From Sphaerospermopsis kisseleviana NIES-73 (GTDB lineage: Bacteria; Cyanobacteriota; Cyanobacteriia; Cyanobacteriales; Nostocaceae), in NCBI RefSeq assembly GCF_002368075.1, contig NZ_AP018314.1, positions 3,824,717 through 3,877,499 on the forward strand: a stretch of 52,783 nucleotides of DNA, written 5' to 3'. Position numbers and translations under genes: made by a program. Positions 39,689 through 48,617 of this stretch are shown here, piece by piece. The stretch's first letter is position 1. The number at the start of each line of letters is the position of its first letter. The notes beneath the pieces are model-generated. The model was not told the origin of the DNA and made no database searches. It saw only the letters and a program-made list of their open reading frames with translations.

Positions 39689-41020
39689 ATGACATCAGAT
39701 TTTAACTTTCTTAAACAGCTATATAACGCTTTTGATCCCTTTCAACCTTTACCTGCGGGAGATCCTGCTTATGTTGACTGTCAGGAAGTGCGGGGAGATG
39801 GGGATATATTGGAAGCATTAGGAAAGGAAATTTTATATTCTGATAGAAATACCTGTCAACTGTATGCAGGTCATCGTGGTGCAGGAAAATCTACAGAATT
39901 ATTAAGACTACAACAATATTTAGATGAAAAAAGGTTTTTTGTCGTCTATTTTCCGGCAGATGAAAAAGATATTGATCCAGAGGATGTTCAATATACAGAT
40001 ATTCTTTTAGCTTGCACTCGCAATATTTTAGCAGCATTTAAAGATAAAACTAATTCACCAGCTATATTAAATTGGTTAAAAGGACGATTTGAGGATTTAA
40101 AAGATTTCTTACAAACAGAAATTTTCCTAGATGAATTATCAATTGAAGCACAGGTTTCACAACTTGCCAAAATCACTACAAAAATCCGCAGTGAACCCAA
40201 TGAACGCCGCAAAATTCGCGATTTAATTAATCCCCATACGACTACTTTAACTCAGGCATTAAATGAATTTATTCAAGATGTCAAAAAAAATCTACCTTCA
40301 GGATATGACAAATTAGTTTTAATTGCTGATAATTTAGATAGAATTGTTCCTGTTATCCAAGGACAAGACCGCAGCAACCATGATCAAATTTTTATAGATC
40401 GCAATGAACAACTGAAAGCTTTAGATTGTCATTTAGTTTATACAGTACCAATTTCTTTAATTTATTCTGACAGATCATCTTCATTAGTAGATATATATGG
40501 TACTCCCCAAGTATTACCAATGATTATGGTACAAACTCCTAAAAATGAACCCTATCCACCAGGAATTAATAAAGTTATTGAAGTTCTCCAAAAACGACTC
40601 ACTACCATAGACCCTAGTAAATCTATTGTGCATTTATTTGACAACAGGGAATCTTTAGAAAATTTATGTTTAATGAGTGGTGGTCATGTGCGAAATTTAT
40701 TATTATTAATGAAGGAAGCTCTCAAATACACCAATACTTTACCGATTTCTAAAAAGGCTTTACAACGGTCAATTAGCGAGTTAAGAAATACCTATAAAAA
40801 TACCATTTACTTTAATGAATGGGAAGCACTGGCAAAGGTTCATAAATCTAAAGAAATAGTCAATGATCAACTTTATCGGGGTTTATTATTTAATCGCTGT
40901 ATTTTAGAATATCGTTATCAAGAACCTGATGGAGAAACTAAATTTTGGTATGATATTCATCCTCTGATTAAAGGGATCAAAGAATTTCAGGATGCCTATA
41001 ATCAATTATATCCTGAATAA
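39689..41020 (+). CDS. P-loop ATPase (AAA/STAND-like)
   Basis: About 443 residues from the ATG at 39689 (MTSDFNFLKQLYNAFDPFQP). Walker A is GHRGAGKST at residues 61-69, and the Walker B-like strand is LVLIADNLDRI at about 209-219. Further motifs are VYTVPISLIYSD (sensor-like), a GGHVRNLLLLMKEAL helix typical of the AAA lid, and a winged-helix-like C terminus ending WYDIHPLIKGIKEF. No sensor or effector domain is attached. The TPR gene 127 bp downstream on the same strand starts with a domain that resembles a degenerate partner, so the two are likely functionally linked. Function unknown; defence or signalling is a guess. Confidence 0.8.
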   Translation: MTSDFNFLKQLYNAFDPFQPLPAGDPAYVDCQEVRGDGDILEALGKEILYSDRNTCQLYAGHRGAGKSTELLRLQQYLDEKRFFVVYFPADEKDIDPEDVQYTDILLACTRNILAAFKDKTNSPAILNWLKGRFEDLKDFLQTEIFLDELSIEAQVSQLAKITTKIRSEPNERRKIRDLINPHTTTLTQALNEFIQDVKKNLPSGYDKLVLIADNLDRIVPVIQGQDRSNHDQIFIDRNEQLKALDCHLVYTVPISLIYSDRSSSLVDIYGTPQVLPMIMVQTPKNEPYPPGINKVIEVLQKRLTTIDPSKSIVHLFDNRESLENLCLMSGGHVRNLLLLMKEALKYTNTLPISKKALQRSISELRNTYKNTIYFNEWEALAKVHKSKEIVNDQLYRGLLFNRCILEYRYQEPDGETKFWYDIHPLIKGIKEFQDAYNQLYPE

Positions 41021-41026
41021 AAAATT

Positions 41027-41105
41027 GTAGGTTGGGTAGAACAAAGTGAAACCCAACAGAATAACAGCAGTTTTGGAAATGTTGGGTTTACTCAACCCAA
41101 CCTAT
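41027..41105. repeat. Palindromic repeat, GTAGGTTGGG family
   Basis: GTAGGTTGGGTAGAACAAAG at the left and ACTCAACCCAACCTA at the right, with an inner AACCCAACA / TGTTGGGTT pair. It lies between the ATPase and TPR genes and could separate their transcripts. Confidence 0.85.
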
Positions 41106-41146
41106 ATTTATGATTCTTATTTATCTAAAACTATGCCTCTAAAACT

Positions 41147-43324
41147 ATGCCTCTAAAACTAAGTGAATGGGATGATGATTTACCCATAGAACAAGACGAA
41201 GAATATCAAGCCTTTCTGCGGACACTGCGGTTTACAGAAGGTTTTGCTTTATTATTTGTCCGCTGTTCTCCTGCTAGTGGTGAACAATTAATTAGTAAAG
41301 TTAAAGCAGATATTCATGATCAAAAGATAGAAATTCTCCAATTAAATAAAAATGTTACTAATTTATATGTAGAAGTTGATCAATTACCTAATAAAAACCA
41401 TATCAATATTTTATTAATTACAGGTTTAGAATCTGCATTGTATAAATATGAAGAAGCCAAAACTTTAGCAGGTTGGAGTAGTCGAAAAACCCATCATTAT
41501 AGCTGGGAAGGTGTACCACCAATTTTAATTAACATCAACCAGCAGCGAGAAAGATTTAGAGATCAATTTAAAATTTGTTTTGTATTCTTATTACCACAGT
41601 TCGCAATTAAATATTTTATTCACCGCGCCCCTGATTTTTTTGATTGGCGTTCTGGTTTATTTAATTTTCCCCTAGACTCCACAACCCTAGAACAAGAATC
41701 AAATCGCATTATTCAGGAAGGAACTTATGAAAAGTATGTCAATTTAACTCCTGAAGAAACCAATGAGAAAATTCTAGAAATTATAGAAATTATTGAACAT
41801 GATCAAATAGATAATGTTCAAAAAGCTAAATTGTTTTTTGAATTAGGTTATTTACAACGTATTAAACAAGATTATCAATCTGCAATTTCTTCTTTCGACA
41901 AAGCACTGGAATTTAAACCTGATTATCATGATGCTTGGAACAACCGGGGTAATTCCCTAGATGATTTAGGAAGGTATGAAGAGGCGATCGCATCCTACGA
42001 CAAAGCACTGGAATTTAAACCTGATGATCATGAAGCTTGGAACAACCGGGGTAATTCCCTACGTAATTTAGGTAGGTATGAAGAGGCGATCGCATCCTAC
42101 GACAAAGCACTGGAATTTAAACCTGATAAACATGAAGTTTGGTACAACCGGGGTAATTCCCTACGTAATTTAGGTAGGTATGAAGAGGCGATCGCATCCT
42201 ACGACAAAGCACTGGAATTTAAACCTGATGATCAAGATGCTTGGTACAACCGGGGTAATTCCCTACGTAATTTAGGTAGGTATGAAGAGGCGATCGCATC
42301 CTACGACAAAGCACTGGAATTTAAACCTGATGATCAAGATGCTTGGAACAACCGGGGTAATTCCCTACATAATTTAGGTAGGTATGAAGAGGCGATCGCA
42401 TCCTACGACAAAGCACTGGCAATTAAACCTGATTTGCATCAAGCTTGGTACAACCGGGGTATTTCCCTACGGAATTTAGGAAGGTATGAAGAGGCGATCG
42501 GATCCTACGACAAAGCACTGGAATTTAAACCTGATGATCATGAAGCTTGGAACAACCGGGGTATTTCCCTACGGAATTTAGGAAGGTATGAAGAGGCGAT
42601 CGCATCCTACGACAAAGCACTGGAATTTAAACCTGATTATCATGAAGCTTGGAACAACCGGGGTATTTCCCTAGATAATATAGGTAGGTATGAAGAGGCG
42701 ATCGGATCCTACGACAAAGCACTGGAATTTAAACCTGATTTGCATCAAGCTTGGAACAACCGGGGTATTTCCCTAGATAATATAGGTAGGTATGAAGAGG
42801 CGATCGCATCCTACGACAAAGCACTGGAATTTAAACCTGATAAACATGAAGCTTGGAACAACCGGGGTATTTCCCTACGGAATTTAGGTAGGTATGAAGA
42901 GGCGATCGCATCCTACGACAAAGCACTGGAATTTAAACCTGATGATCATGATGCTTGGAACAACCGGGGTATTTCCCTACATAATTTAGGAAGGTATGAA
43001 GAGGCGATCGCATCCTACGACAAAGCACTGGAATTTAAACCTGATAAACATGAAGCTTGGTACAACCGGGGTATTTCCCTACGGAATTTAGGAAGGTATG
43101 AAGAGGCGATCGCATCCTACGACAAAGCACTGGAATTTAAACCTGATAAACATGAAGCTTGGTACAACAAAGCTTGTAGTTATGCTCTACAAGGTAATAT
43201 TAATCAAGCAATTGCAAATCTGCAAACAGCAATTAATTTGCATCCTGAGACAGTTAAGGAATGGGTAAAAACTGACTCAGATTTTGATGCTATTCGGGAG
43301 GATGTACGTTTTCAATCTTTATAA
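41147..43324 (+). CDS. TPR protein with twelve near-identical repeats and a unique N-terminal domain
   Basis: A 725-residue protein; an ATG at 41132 in the same duplicated leader words would be in frame as well. Residues 1-215 form a domain I do not recognise by name. It has a FALLFVRCSPASGEQLI strand-loop-helix like a Walker A without the lysine, and NILLITGLESAL like a Walker B strand, so a degenerate P-loop fold is plausible. TPRs start near 222. Twelve 34-residue units are nearly identical (RYEEAIASYDKALEFKPD), and a degenerate unit and cap (TDSDFDAIREDVRF) end the protein. The cap matches that of the secreted TPR protein at 2942-3685. Its neighbour is the P-loop ATPase gene. Confidence 0.88.
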   Translation: MPLKLSEWDDDLPIEQDEEYQAFLRTLRFTEGFALLFVRCSPASGEQLISKVKADIHDQKIEILQLNKNVTNLYVEVDQLPNKNHINILLITGLESALYKYEEAKTLAGWSSRKTHHYSWEGVPPILININQQRERFRDQFKICFVFLLPQFAIKYFIHRAPDFFDWRSGLFNFPLDSTTLEQESNRIIQEGTYEKYVNLTPEETNEKILEIIEIIEHDQIDNVQKAKLFFELGYLQRIKQDYQSAISSFDKALEFKPDYHDAWNNRGNSLDDLGRYEEAIASYDKALEFKPDDHEAWNNRGNSLRNLGRYEEAIASYDKALEFKPDKHEVWYNRGNSLRNLGRYEEAIASYDKALEFKPDDQDAWYNRGNSLRNLGRYEEAIASYDKALEFKPDDQDAWNNRGNSLHNLGRYEEAIASYDKALAIKPDLHQAWYNRGISLRNLGRYEEAIGSYDKALEFKPDDHEAWNNRGISLRNLGRYEEAIASYDKALEFKPDYHEAWNNRGISLDNIGRYEEAIGSYDKALEFKPDLHQAWNNRGISLDNIGRYEEAIASYDKALEFKPDKHEAWNNRGISLRNLGRYEEAIASYDKALEFKPDDHDAWNNRGISLHNLGRYEEAIASYDKALEFKPDKHEAWYNRGISLRNLGRYEEAIASYDKALEFKPDKHEAWYNKACSYALQGNINQAIANLQTAINLHPETVKEWVKTDSDFDAIREDVRFQSL
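41930..43153 (+). repeat. Twelve 102-bp coding repeats with HIP1 sites
   Basis: The array is exactly 12 x 102 bp and encodes the TPR units. Ten units carry GAGGCGATCGCATCCTACG, which includes a full HIP1 octamer; units 6 and 8 of the array have GCGATCGGATCC instead. Units fall in two groups by GGTAATTCC or GGTATTTCC (early units NS, later units IS), so expansion has occurred by blocks. Confidence 0.95.
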
Positions 43325-43625
43325 ATCAAAGGTTGGAGGCTCATAAGAAAGACAGTAGGTGCAAGGTTATAGCGTCTTGAGTCTGAAAACCGTATGGCTG
43401 ATGCTCACGGCAAAACTTTGCACTTTTGTAGGTAGCCAGAGATGAAAAAATGTTTTTAACTCTCCTCTTGACTCCTGTACGGGCGTTCGCGAAGCGTGCT
43501 GGAAGCATCAGCATTCGGAAAATATGCTTGGACAAAAATTTATAATTAGTCGCCCTAATGCTTCGCCCCTACCACTTCTGACTCCTGACTCCTAGCCCTA
43601 ACGAAAGGACTTTTTCAGCAAGCCC
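43325..43625. mobile_element. MITE-like element, copy 3, truncated and reversed
   Basis: Read on the reverse strand it begins GGGCTTGCTGAAAAAGTCC, goes through GGAGTCA heptamers and the same nested palindrome as copy 2, and then diverges. It ends at AGGCTCATAAG...ATCAAAGG, where the other terminal repeat is missing. It abuts the TAA of the TPR gene directly. Confidence 0.7.
43477..43572. repeat. Palindromic repeat nested in MITE copy 3
   Basis: GTACGGGCGTTCGCGAAGCG and TGCTGGAAGCATCAGCATTC on the left face CGCCCTAATGCTTCGCCCC on the right. It is nearly identical to the repeat nested in copy 2 but in the opposite orientation. Confidence 0.87.
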
Positions 43626-43677
43626 GAATTAAAAATTAAAACTTTTGCTTTGGTGAAAGACACCCAAAGGTGTGAAT

Positions 43678-43815
43678 TTAGTGTTCTCCTGTTTTTTCAA
43701 TTGTTTCAATAACTGCTAAACCTATACCAGAAGCTGCAATTAACAGGACTGCTGAGATCAGATAGGCACTGGTCAGCATTCGGAGGGCTTCGTCAAAAAA
43801 AATGTAGGTGGTCAT
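43678..43815 (-). CDS. Small single-helix membrane protein
   Basis: A 45-residue protein with GAAGGTG seven bases before the ATG (43815-43813). It has a short polar start (MTTYIFFDEALRM), one hydrophobic helix (LTSAYLISAVLLIAASGIGL, about residues 14-36) and a charged C-terminal tail (ETIEKTGEH). Size and layout resemble small subunits of photosynthetic or NDH-1 complexes, but it matches none that I can name. The good ribosome binding site and amino-acid pattern support a real gene. It is alone between the MITE fragment and the deacetylase gene. Confidence 0.6.
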   Translation of the reverse strand: MTTYIFFDEALRMLTSAYLISAVLLIAASGIGLAVIETIEKTGEH

Positions 43816-44108
43816 CTGTTCACCTTCTGAACTTTAAGCGGCTACTAGTGTTATTTAGTGTAATTTCTTTCTTCACACCCTGATAAGTCAATTTCGGTGA
43901 TTAACTCCTAGCAATACCATCTTAACAAAACTTTAGCTATTTCAAAACCCCATGACAAAATTTTCTAGCTAAAGATTTGAGGAAATTAACCCAGATTTAG
44001 TAAAAACCTATATGACAAGGGAATAGGGAACAGGGAATAGGGAATAGGGAATAGGTTTTTGGATATTTTACTTTTCGTTACATAGTTCGGTTTTTTCTGT
44101 TTACCTAC
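43816..44108. other. Spacer with heptamer array
   Basis: (GGGAATA)n occupies about 44019-44056 with small variations. The rest is AT-rich; it contains the upstream region of the small membrane protein gene, but no promoter consensus is obvious. Confidence 0.7.
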
Positions 44109-45020
44109 TTACAAACAAGCTTGAACTGTAGAAATTACTGATTTTGATAATGATAGTAATTCATAACCTCCTTCTAAACCAAATAAGATTTTTCTAGTTA
44201 CGCCTAAACAATATTGAGTAAATAAACCAAAATCTTCGGGTTGCAAAGAGATACTTGCTAAAGGATCGGCTTCTAGGGCATCATAACCAGCACTAACAAT
44301 CAATAAATCTGCATGAAAGTTGTTTAAAAACGGTAGTATTTTGTATTGCCACAAAGGTTGATAGACGCTGATATCACTGCCAGGGGGTAGAGGTAAATTT
44401 AAAACATTTTTGTAAAAGCCTTGTTCGGAAGCTCTTCCCGTACCAGGGTAAGCTGGGTATTGATGTAAAGAACAATAGGCAATTTCTGGGTAACTTTCTA
44501 CTATGGCTTGAGTACCATTTCCGTGATGTACATCCCAGTCTAAGATGGCGACACGGTTAATACCTGGTTGTTGTAAGGCATATAAAGCGGCGATCGCTGC
44601 ATTAGAAAATAAGCAAAACCCCATTCCTGTATCACTTTCGGCATGGTGTCCAGGGGGACGTGCTAACACAAAGGCGGGATTTTCTCTACTTAAAACCTCA
44701 TTCACCCCATCTAACCAAGCACTTACAGCTAATAAAGCTACATCATAACTGCGGGGGGAAACTGGGGTATCTCCATCTAAATAACCACCACCAGTAGTTG
44801 CAATATGTTTCAGTTTTTCAATGTATGTTGCAGTGTGGGCGGTTTCTATCCAAGACATTAACTCCTGTTTAACTGGTGTGGGGGTTAACCAGTGGATTTT
44901 TTGGGCAAAGTCAGCAGTTTTTAGAGCCGTGACAACAGCACTTAAACGTTCTGGTTTTTCTGGGTGGTAGCGTCCGGTTTGGTGTTCGAGAAATTCATCG
45001 GAATAAATAATTGGTAGCAT
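44109..45020 (-). CDS. Histone deacetylase family protein
   Basis: A 303-residue HDAC/AcuC/acetylpolyamine amidohydrolase family protein, a zinc-dependent amidohydrolase acting on acetylated amines or lysines. RPPGHHAE carries the two active-site His; GMGFCLFSN, LDWDVHHGNGTQ (zinc Asp and His) and SAGYDALEADPLAS (second zinc Asp) are all intact. The start is the ATG at 45020; a TTG start 15 bases upstream is less likely. The substrate in cyanobacteria is unknown. Confidence 0.93.
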   Translation of the reverse strand: MLPIIYSDEFLEHQTGRYHPEKPERLSAVVTALKTADFAQKIHWLTPTPVKQELMSWIETAHTATYIEKLKHIATTGGGYLDGDTPVSPRSYDVALLAVSAWLDGVNEVLSRENPAFVLARPPGHHAESDTGMGFCLFSNAAIAALYALQQPGINRVAILDWDVHHGNGTQAIVESYPEIAYCSLHQYPAYPGTGRASEQGFYKNVLNLPLPPGSDISVYQPLWQYKILPFLNNFHADLLIVSAGYDALEADPLASISLQPEDFGLFTQYCLGVTRKILFGLEGGYELLSLSKSVISTVQACL

Positions 45021-45099
45021 GGGCGGGAATAGCAAAATACTGAATGTAATTCTAGCCTGACTGTTCCTTGCTGTAACCAGTTATGATTTTTTCTGTACT

Positions 45100-45258
45100 T
45101 CAATCTAATGTTAACAAGCGAGGAATTGTTTCTAATTTAGCTTTAAGTTCTCCTTCTTCTCTGCCTTCTTCTCTACCTTCTTCTAACGCTTCTTGATCAA
45201 ATCGTGTTTGTTTTAAATCACTTAATTCAAACATAGCTTCAATTTCTTCCCTGTTCAT
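45100..45258 (-). pseudogene. Rpn-family nuclease, C-terminal fragment
   Basis: A 52-codon frame encodes MNREEIEAMFELSDLKQTRF followed by QEALEEGREEGREEGE. This is the tail of Rpn/PD-(D/E)XK transposase-like nucleases, including the EEGRE repeat. The catalytic N-terminal part (about 200 residues) is missing. A MITE-like end (AGGGTTTGCTGA at 45282) lies 24 bases upstream, so an insertion and loss of DNA probably removed it. It may be expressed as a short peptide, but it lacks nuclease residues. Confidence 0.7.
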
Positions 45259-45281
45259 TCTTGGAAACTTTTAAAGTAAGT

Positions 45282-45644
45282 AGGGTTTGCTGATAGCGTA
45301 GCGTGGCGTTAGCCATATAAATCCGAAAAATTTACAGGTAAAGGGTTTTAGCTATTTTGACTTGTACTGAGCGACTTGTACTGAGCGCAGTCGAAGTAAG
45401 CCGAAGTGCTTTCAAAAAGTGCCAGCTTTTATGAGGTGGCAAGTGAAAAACCCTGCACTTACAGCAGTTTTCATGTCTTTAGACGACAGTAAGGGCGAAG
45501 CATTCGGACAATTAATTATCGGTTTTTACCTAAGACTATCATCCGAATGCTGATGCTTCCAGCACGCTTCGCGAACGCCCCTACATTGTTGACGCGAAAC
45601 CTAAATCAAAATGTGGTTTATTTACCTGAAAATAGCTGTAATTC
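45282..45644. repeat. Composite of nested repeats
   Basis: The order is MITE terminal repeat (AGGGTTTGCTGA, 45282), GCGTAGCGTGGCGTTAGCCA, two GACTTGTACTGAGCG words, and a GAAGCATTCGG-family palindrome (45489-45584). The last part, 45581-45644, is a paralogue of the DNA around MITE copy 2 and contains no element at the junction (45602-45606). No gene is visible. Confidence 0.75.
45489..45584. repeat. Palindromic repeat, GAAGCATTCGG family
   Basis: GTAAGGGCGAAGCATTCGG on the left faces CCGAATGCTGATGCTTCC and GCACGCTTCGCGAACGCCCC on the right. Confidence 0.87.
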
Positions 45645-46028
45645 CTACATAAAGAAAAAATCGTTCCTATCCAACTCTTGAAACTGTCACCTGTCACCGT
45701 GGTGTAGGCTATCAAACATCAAACTGATTTTATTCCTCAATCCTCAATCTTGAATTTTTAATTCTGAATCCTCAATTATTAGCTGCATTTTTTTAATAAA
45801 ATCTTGAATTTGTGAATTTATGATTTGATAATTATTCTGACTCTTGACTCCTAAATTCTTACTTTTCTCTGATATGATCTTTTTGTTTGACTGTCTTTAC
45901 CACAAACGGGGTCAATATATGTTAGAATTGTAGGAAAATATGACAATTTTTCAAGATTAATTTGACATAATTTTGTATTTTGTCAAGTACAAAGGCTAAA
46001 ATCTACGTTTTTTGGAGTTTTGCAGGTT
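45645..46028. other. Upstream region of gyrA
   Basis: AT-rich, with repeated CCTCAAT words (45735-45775). TTGACA at 45962-45967 faces TGTCAA at 45980-45985, a short inverted repeat that could be an operator; no -10 at proper spacing follows that TTGACA. TGGAG (46012-46016) is a weak ribosome binding site for the ATG at 46029. Confidence 0.4.
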
Positions 46029-48617
46029 ATGACAACCTCACAGGAGAGGATTATCCCGACGGATTTACGACAAGAGATGTCACAATCTTATCTGGAATAC
46101 GCTATGAGCGTAATTGTCGGTCGGGCGCTACCAGATGCTAGGGATGGTCTAAAACCTGTGCATCGTCGCATCCTCTATGCTATGCACGAGTTAGGGCTGT
46201 TGCACGATCGCCCGTTTAGAAAGTGCGCCCGTGTGGTGGGGGAAGTTTTGGGTAAATATCACCCCCACGGTGACACGGCGGTATATGATGCTTTGGTACG
46301 GATGGCGCAGGACTTTTCCATGCGATCGCCTTTAATCAACGGTCATGGTAATTTTGGTTCTATTGACAATGACCCACCGGCGGCGATGCGTTATACAGAA
46401 TGTCGTCTACAAGCATTAACCAGTCATTCCTTATTGCAAGATATTGAAGCTGAAACTGTAGACTTTATTGATAACTTTGATGGTTCTCAACAAGAACCCA
46501 CAGTATTACCTTCCCGTATTCCCCAACTATTACTTAATGGTTCTTCGGGAATTGCGGTAGGCATGGCTACTAACATTCCTCCGCATAATTTGGGAGAATT
46601 AATTGATGGGTTAGTGGCATTAATTCACAACCCAGAAATAACCGATACTCAATTAATGCAGTATGTTCACGGTCCTGACTTCCCCACAGGGGCGCAAATT
46701 CTAGGAACATCAGCCATTAAAGAAGCGTACACCAGCGGACGGGGTTCAATTACCATGCGGGGTGTGGCAACTATTGAAACCGTTGAACAACGCAACCGCC
46801 CAGCTAGAGAAGCAATAATTGTTACCGAGTTACCTTACCAAACCAACAAAGCGGCATTAATTGAAAAAATTGCCGAGTTGGTGAATGATAAGAAAATTGA
46901 TGGCATTGCAGATATTCGAGATGAGAGCGATCGCGACGGGATGCGAATCGTCATAGAATTAAAACGTGATGCCTATCCCCGTGTTGTTTTAAATAACCTT
47001 TATAAACAAACCCCACTTCAGTCCAACTTTGGCGCGAATATGTTGGCTTTAGTGAACGGGGAACCACAAATACTCACCCTGAAAAACTTCCTCAGCGTCT
47101 TTTTAGATTTTCGCATTGAAACCATTAACAGACGTACTCGTTACCAACTGAAAAAAGCAGAGGAAAGAGATCATCTATTACAAGGTTTATTAATTGCCCT
47201 CTCTCATTTAGATGCAATTATCAACCTGATTAGAAACGCCCCCGACGCACCCTCAGCCAAAGGTGAATTAATTAGCAATTATGGACTTTCCGAAGTGCAA
47301 GCTGATGCCATTTTGCAAATGCAATTGCGGCGGTTAACAGCCTTAGAAGCGGATAAAATTCGCTTAGAACATGAAGAATTGCAAGTACAAATTGCAGACT
47401 TGCGGGATATTCTGGATAGACGGGAAAGGGTACTGGAAATTATCGAAACCGAAGTTACCCAAATTAAAACCCAGTTTGCCACACCGCGACGCACAGCTAT
47501 TACCCACGCAGAAGGGGAAATAGATGATATAGACTTGATCGCTAACGAGAAAGTTTTAATTTTGGTGACACAACAAGGTTACATCAAACGGATGCCCGTG
47601 AATACCTTTGAAGCTCAAAACCGGGCTACCAGAGGAAAAGCCGGTGCTAAAGTCAAAGAAGATGATACCATTGAGCATTTTTTAACCTGCTGTGATCATG
47701 ATAGCGTCTTATTTTTTAGCGATCGCGGCGTAGTTTACAGCCTCAAAGCATATCAAATACCAGAAGGTTCACGCACCAGTCGGGGTACACCCATTGTCCA
47801 GATGTTACCCATACCCAAAGAAGAAAAAATCACTTCCATTGTACCTGTAGACGAATTTAGCAGCGAAGAATATTTAGTCATGCTCACCAAAGGCGGTAAC
47901 ATCAAAAAAACCGCATTAGAAGCATTTAGCAACATTCGCGCTAACGGGTTAATAGCCATATCCTTAGAAGAAGGCGATCATTTGCGTTGGGTGAGACGTG
48001 CCAAAGTAGAAGATAGTATCATCATCGGTTCACGTCATGGTATGGCCATACACTTCCGTTGTACCCATGATCAACTGCGTCCTCTGGGAAGGGCGACTCG
48101 TGGGGTAAAATCAATGAAACTCAAACCCGGTGATGAACTGGTAGGAATGGATATTCTTCCTGCGGCCATTCTCGACACCTTAAACACAGAAACAGAAGTG
48201 GAACTAGAAGAAGAAACTATCGAAATTGAAGAAACCGCAGAAAATAGCGAAGAAACCACCGAAACACCAAACAGCACAGGACCCTGGGTATTAATCATCA
48301 CGATGGGAGGCTATGGAAAGCGTGTACCCGTAGGACAATTTAGACTACAAAACCGCGCTGGACAAGGTATCACCGCTACCAAATTCAAAAACCGCAAAAC
48401 CAAGGATCAACTAGCAACCCTGCGAATAGTCAACCCTGACGAAGAGATCATGATGGCGACAAACAGAGGTATTATTATTCGCCAATCTGTTAACGCCATT
48501 TCTGTACAATCACGGACAGCAACGGGAGTAAGAGTACAGAAACTCGATGAAGATGATGCCATTACCGGAGTAGCAGTAGTTCCCCCCGATGCTGGAGATG
48601 GTGAAGATTCTGAGTAA
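46029..48617 (+). CDS. gyrA: DNA gyrase subunit A (type IIA topoisomerase)
   Basis: An 862-residue breakage-reunion subunit that cuts and rejoins DNA. With the ATG at 46029, catalytic Tyr is residue 122 ([10 protein letters not shown]), the same number as in E. coli, which supports this start. The quinolone region [17 protein letters not shown] has Thr at 83 and Asp at 87. The C-terminal blades start near [14 protein letters not shown]; the region of the GyrA box reads [12 protein letters not shown] rather than the canonical QRRGGKG. An acidic insert ([20 protein letters not shown]) lies between blades. A topoisomerase IV A subunit is the alternative. It overlaps lnt by 29 bp. Confidence 0.92.
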   Translation: MTTSQERIIPTDLRQEMSQSYLEYAMSVIVGRALPDARDGLKPVHRRILYAMHELGLLHDRPFRKCARVVGEVLGKYHPHGDTAVYDALVRMAQDFSMRSPLINGHGNFGSIDNDPPAAMRYTECRLQALTSHSLLQDIEAETVDFIDNFDGSQQEPTVLPSRIPQLLLNGSSGIAVGMATNIPPHNLGELIDGLVALIHNPEITDTQLMQYVHGPDFPTGAQILGTSAIKEAYTSGRGSITMRGVATIETVEQRNRPAREAIIVTELPYQTNKAALIEKIAELVNDKKIDGIADIRDESDRDGMRIVIELKRDAYPRVVLNNLYKQTPLQSNFGANMLALVNGEPQILTLKNFLSVFLDFRIETINRRTRYQLKKAEERDHLLQGLLIALSHLDAIINLIRNAPDAPSAKGELISNYGLSEVQADAILQMQLRRLTALEADKIRLEHEELQVQIADLRDILDRRERVLEIIETEVTQIKTQFATPRRTAITHAEGEIDDIDLIANEKVLILVTQQGYIKRMPVNTFEAQNRATRGKAGAKVKEDDTIEHFLTCCDHDSVLFFSDRGVVYSLKAYQIPEGSRTSRGTPIVQMLPIPKEEKITSIVPVDEFSSEEYLVMLTKGGNIKKTALEAFSNIRANGLIAISLEEGDHLRWVRRAKVEDSIIIGSRHGMAIHFRCTHDQLRPLGRATRGVKSMKLKPGDELVGMDILPAAILDTLNTETEVELEEETIEIEETAENSEETTETPNSTGPWVLIITMGGYGKRVPVGQFRLQNRAGQGITATKFKNRKTKDQLATLRIVNPDEEIMMATNRGIIIRQSVNAISVQSRTATGVRVQKLDEDDAITGVAVVPPDAGDGEDSE

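Noticed and set aside
41930-43153. Possible CRISPR or satellite array
   Set aside because: The 102-bp period is an open coding frame that encodes 34-residue TPR units.
45962-45985. A sigma-70 promoter for gyrA based on TTGACA
   Set aside because: No TATAAT-like hexamer is at 16-18 bp spacing; the match is better explained as one arm of a short inverted repeat.
46275-46325. Thr at position 83 of GyrA as a quinolone-resistance mutation
   Set aside because: Thr is the wild-type residue at this position in several bacteria, so it cannot be called a mutation without relatives for comparison.
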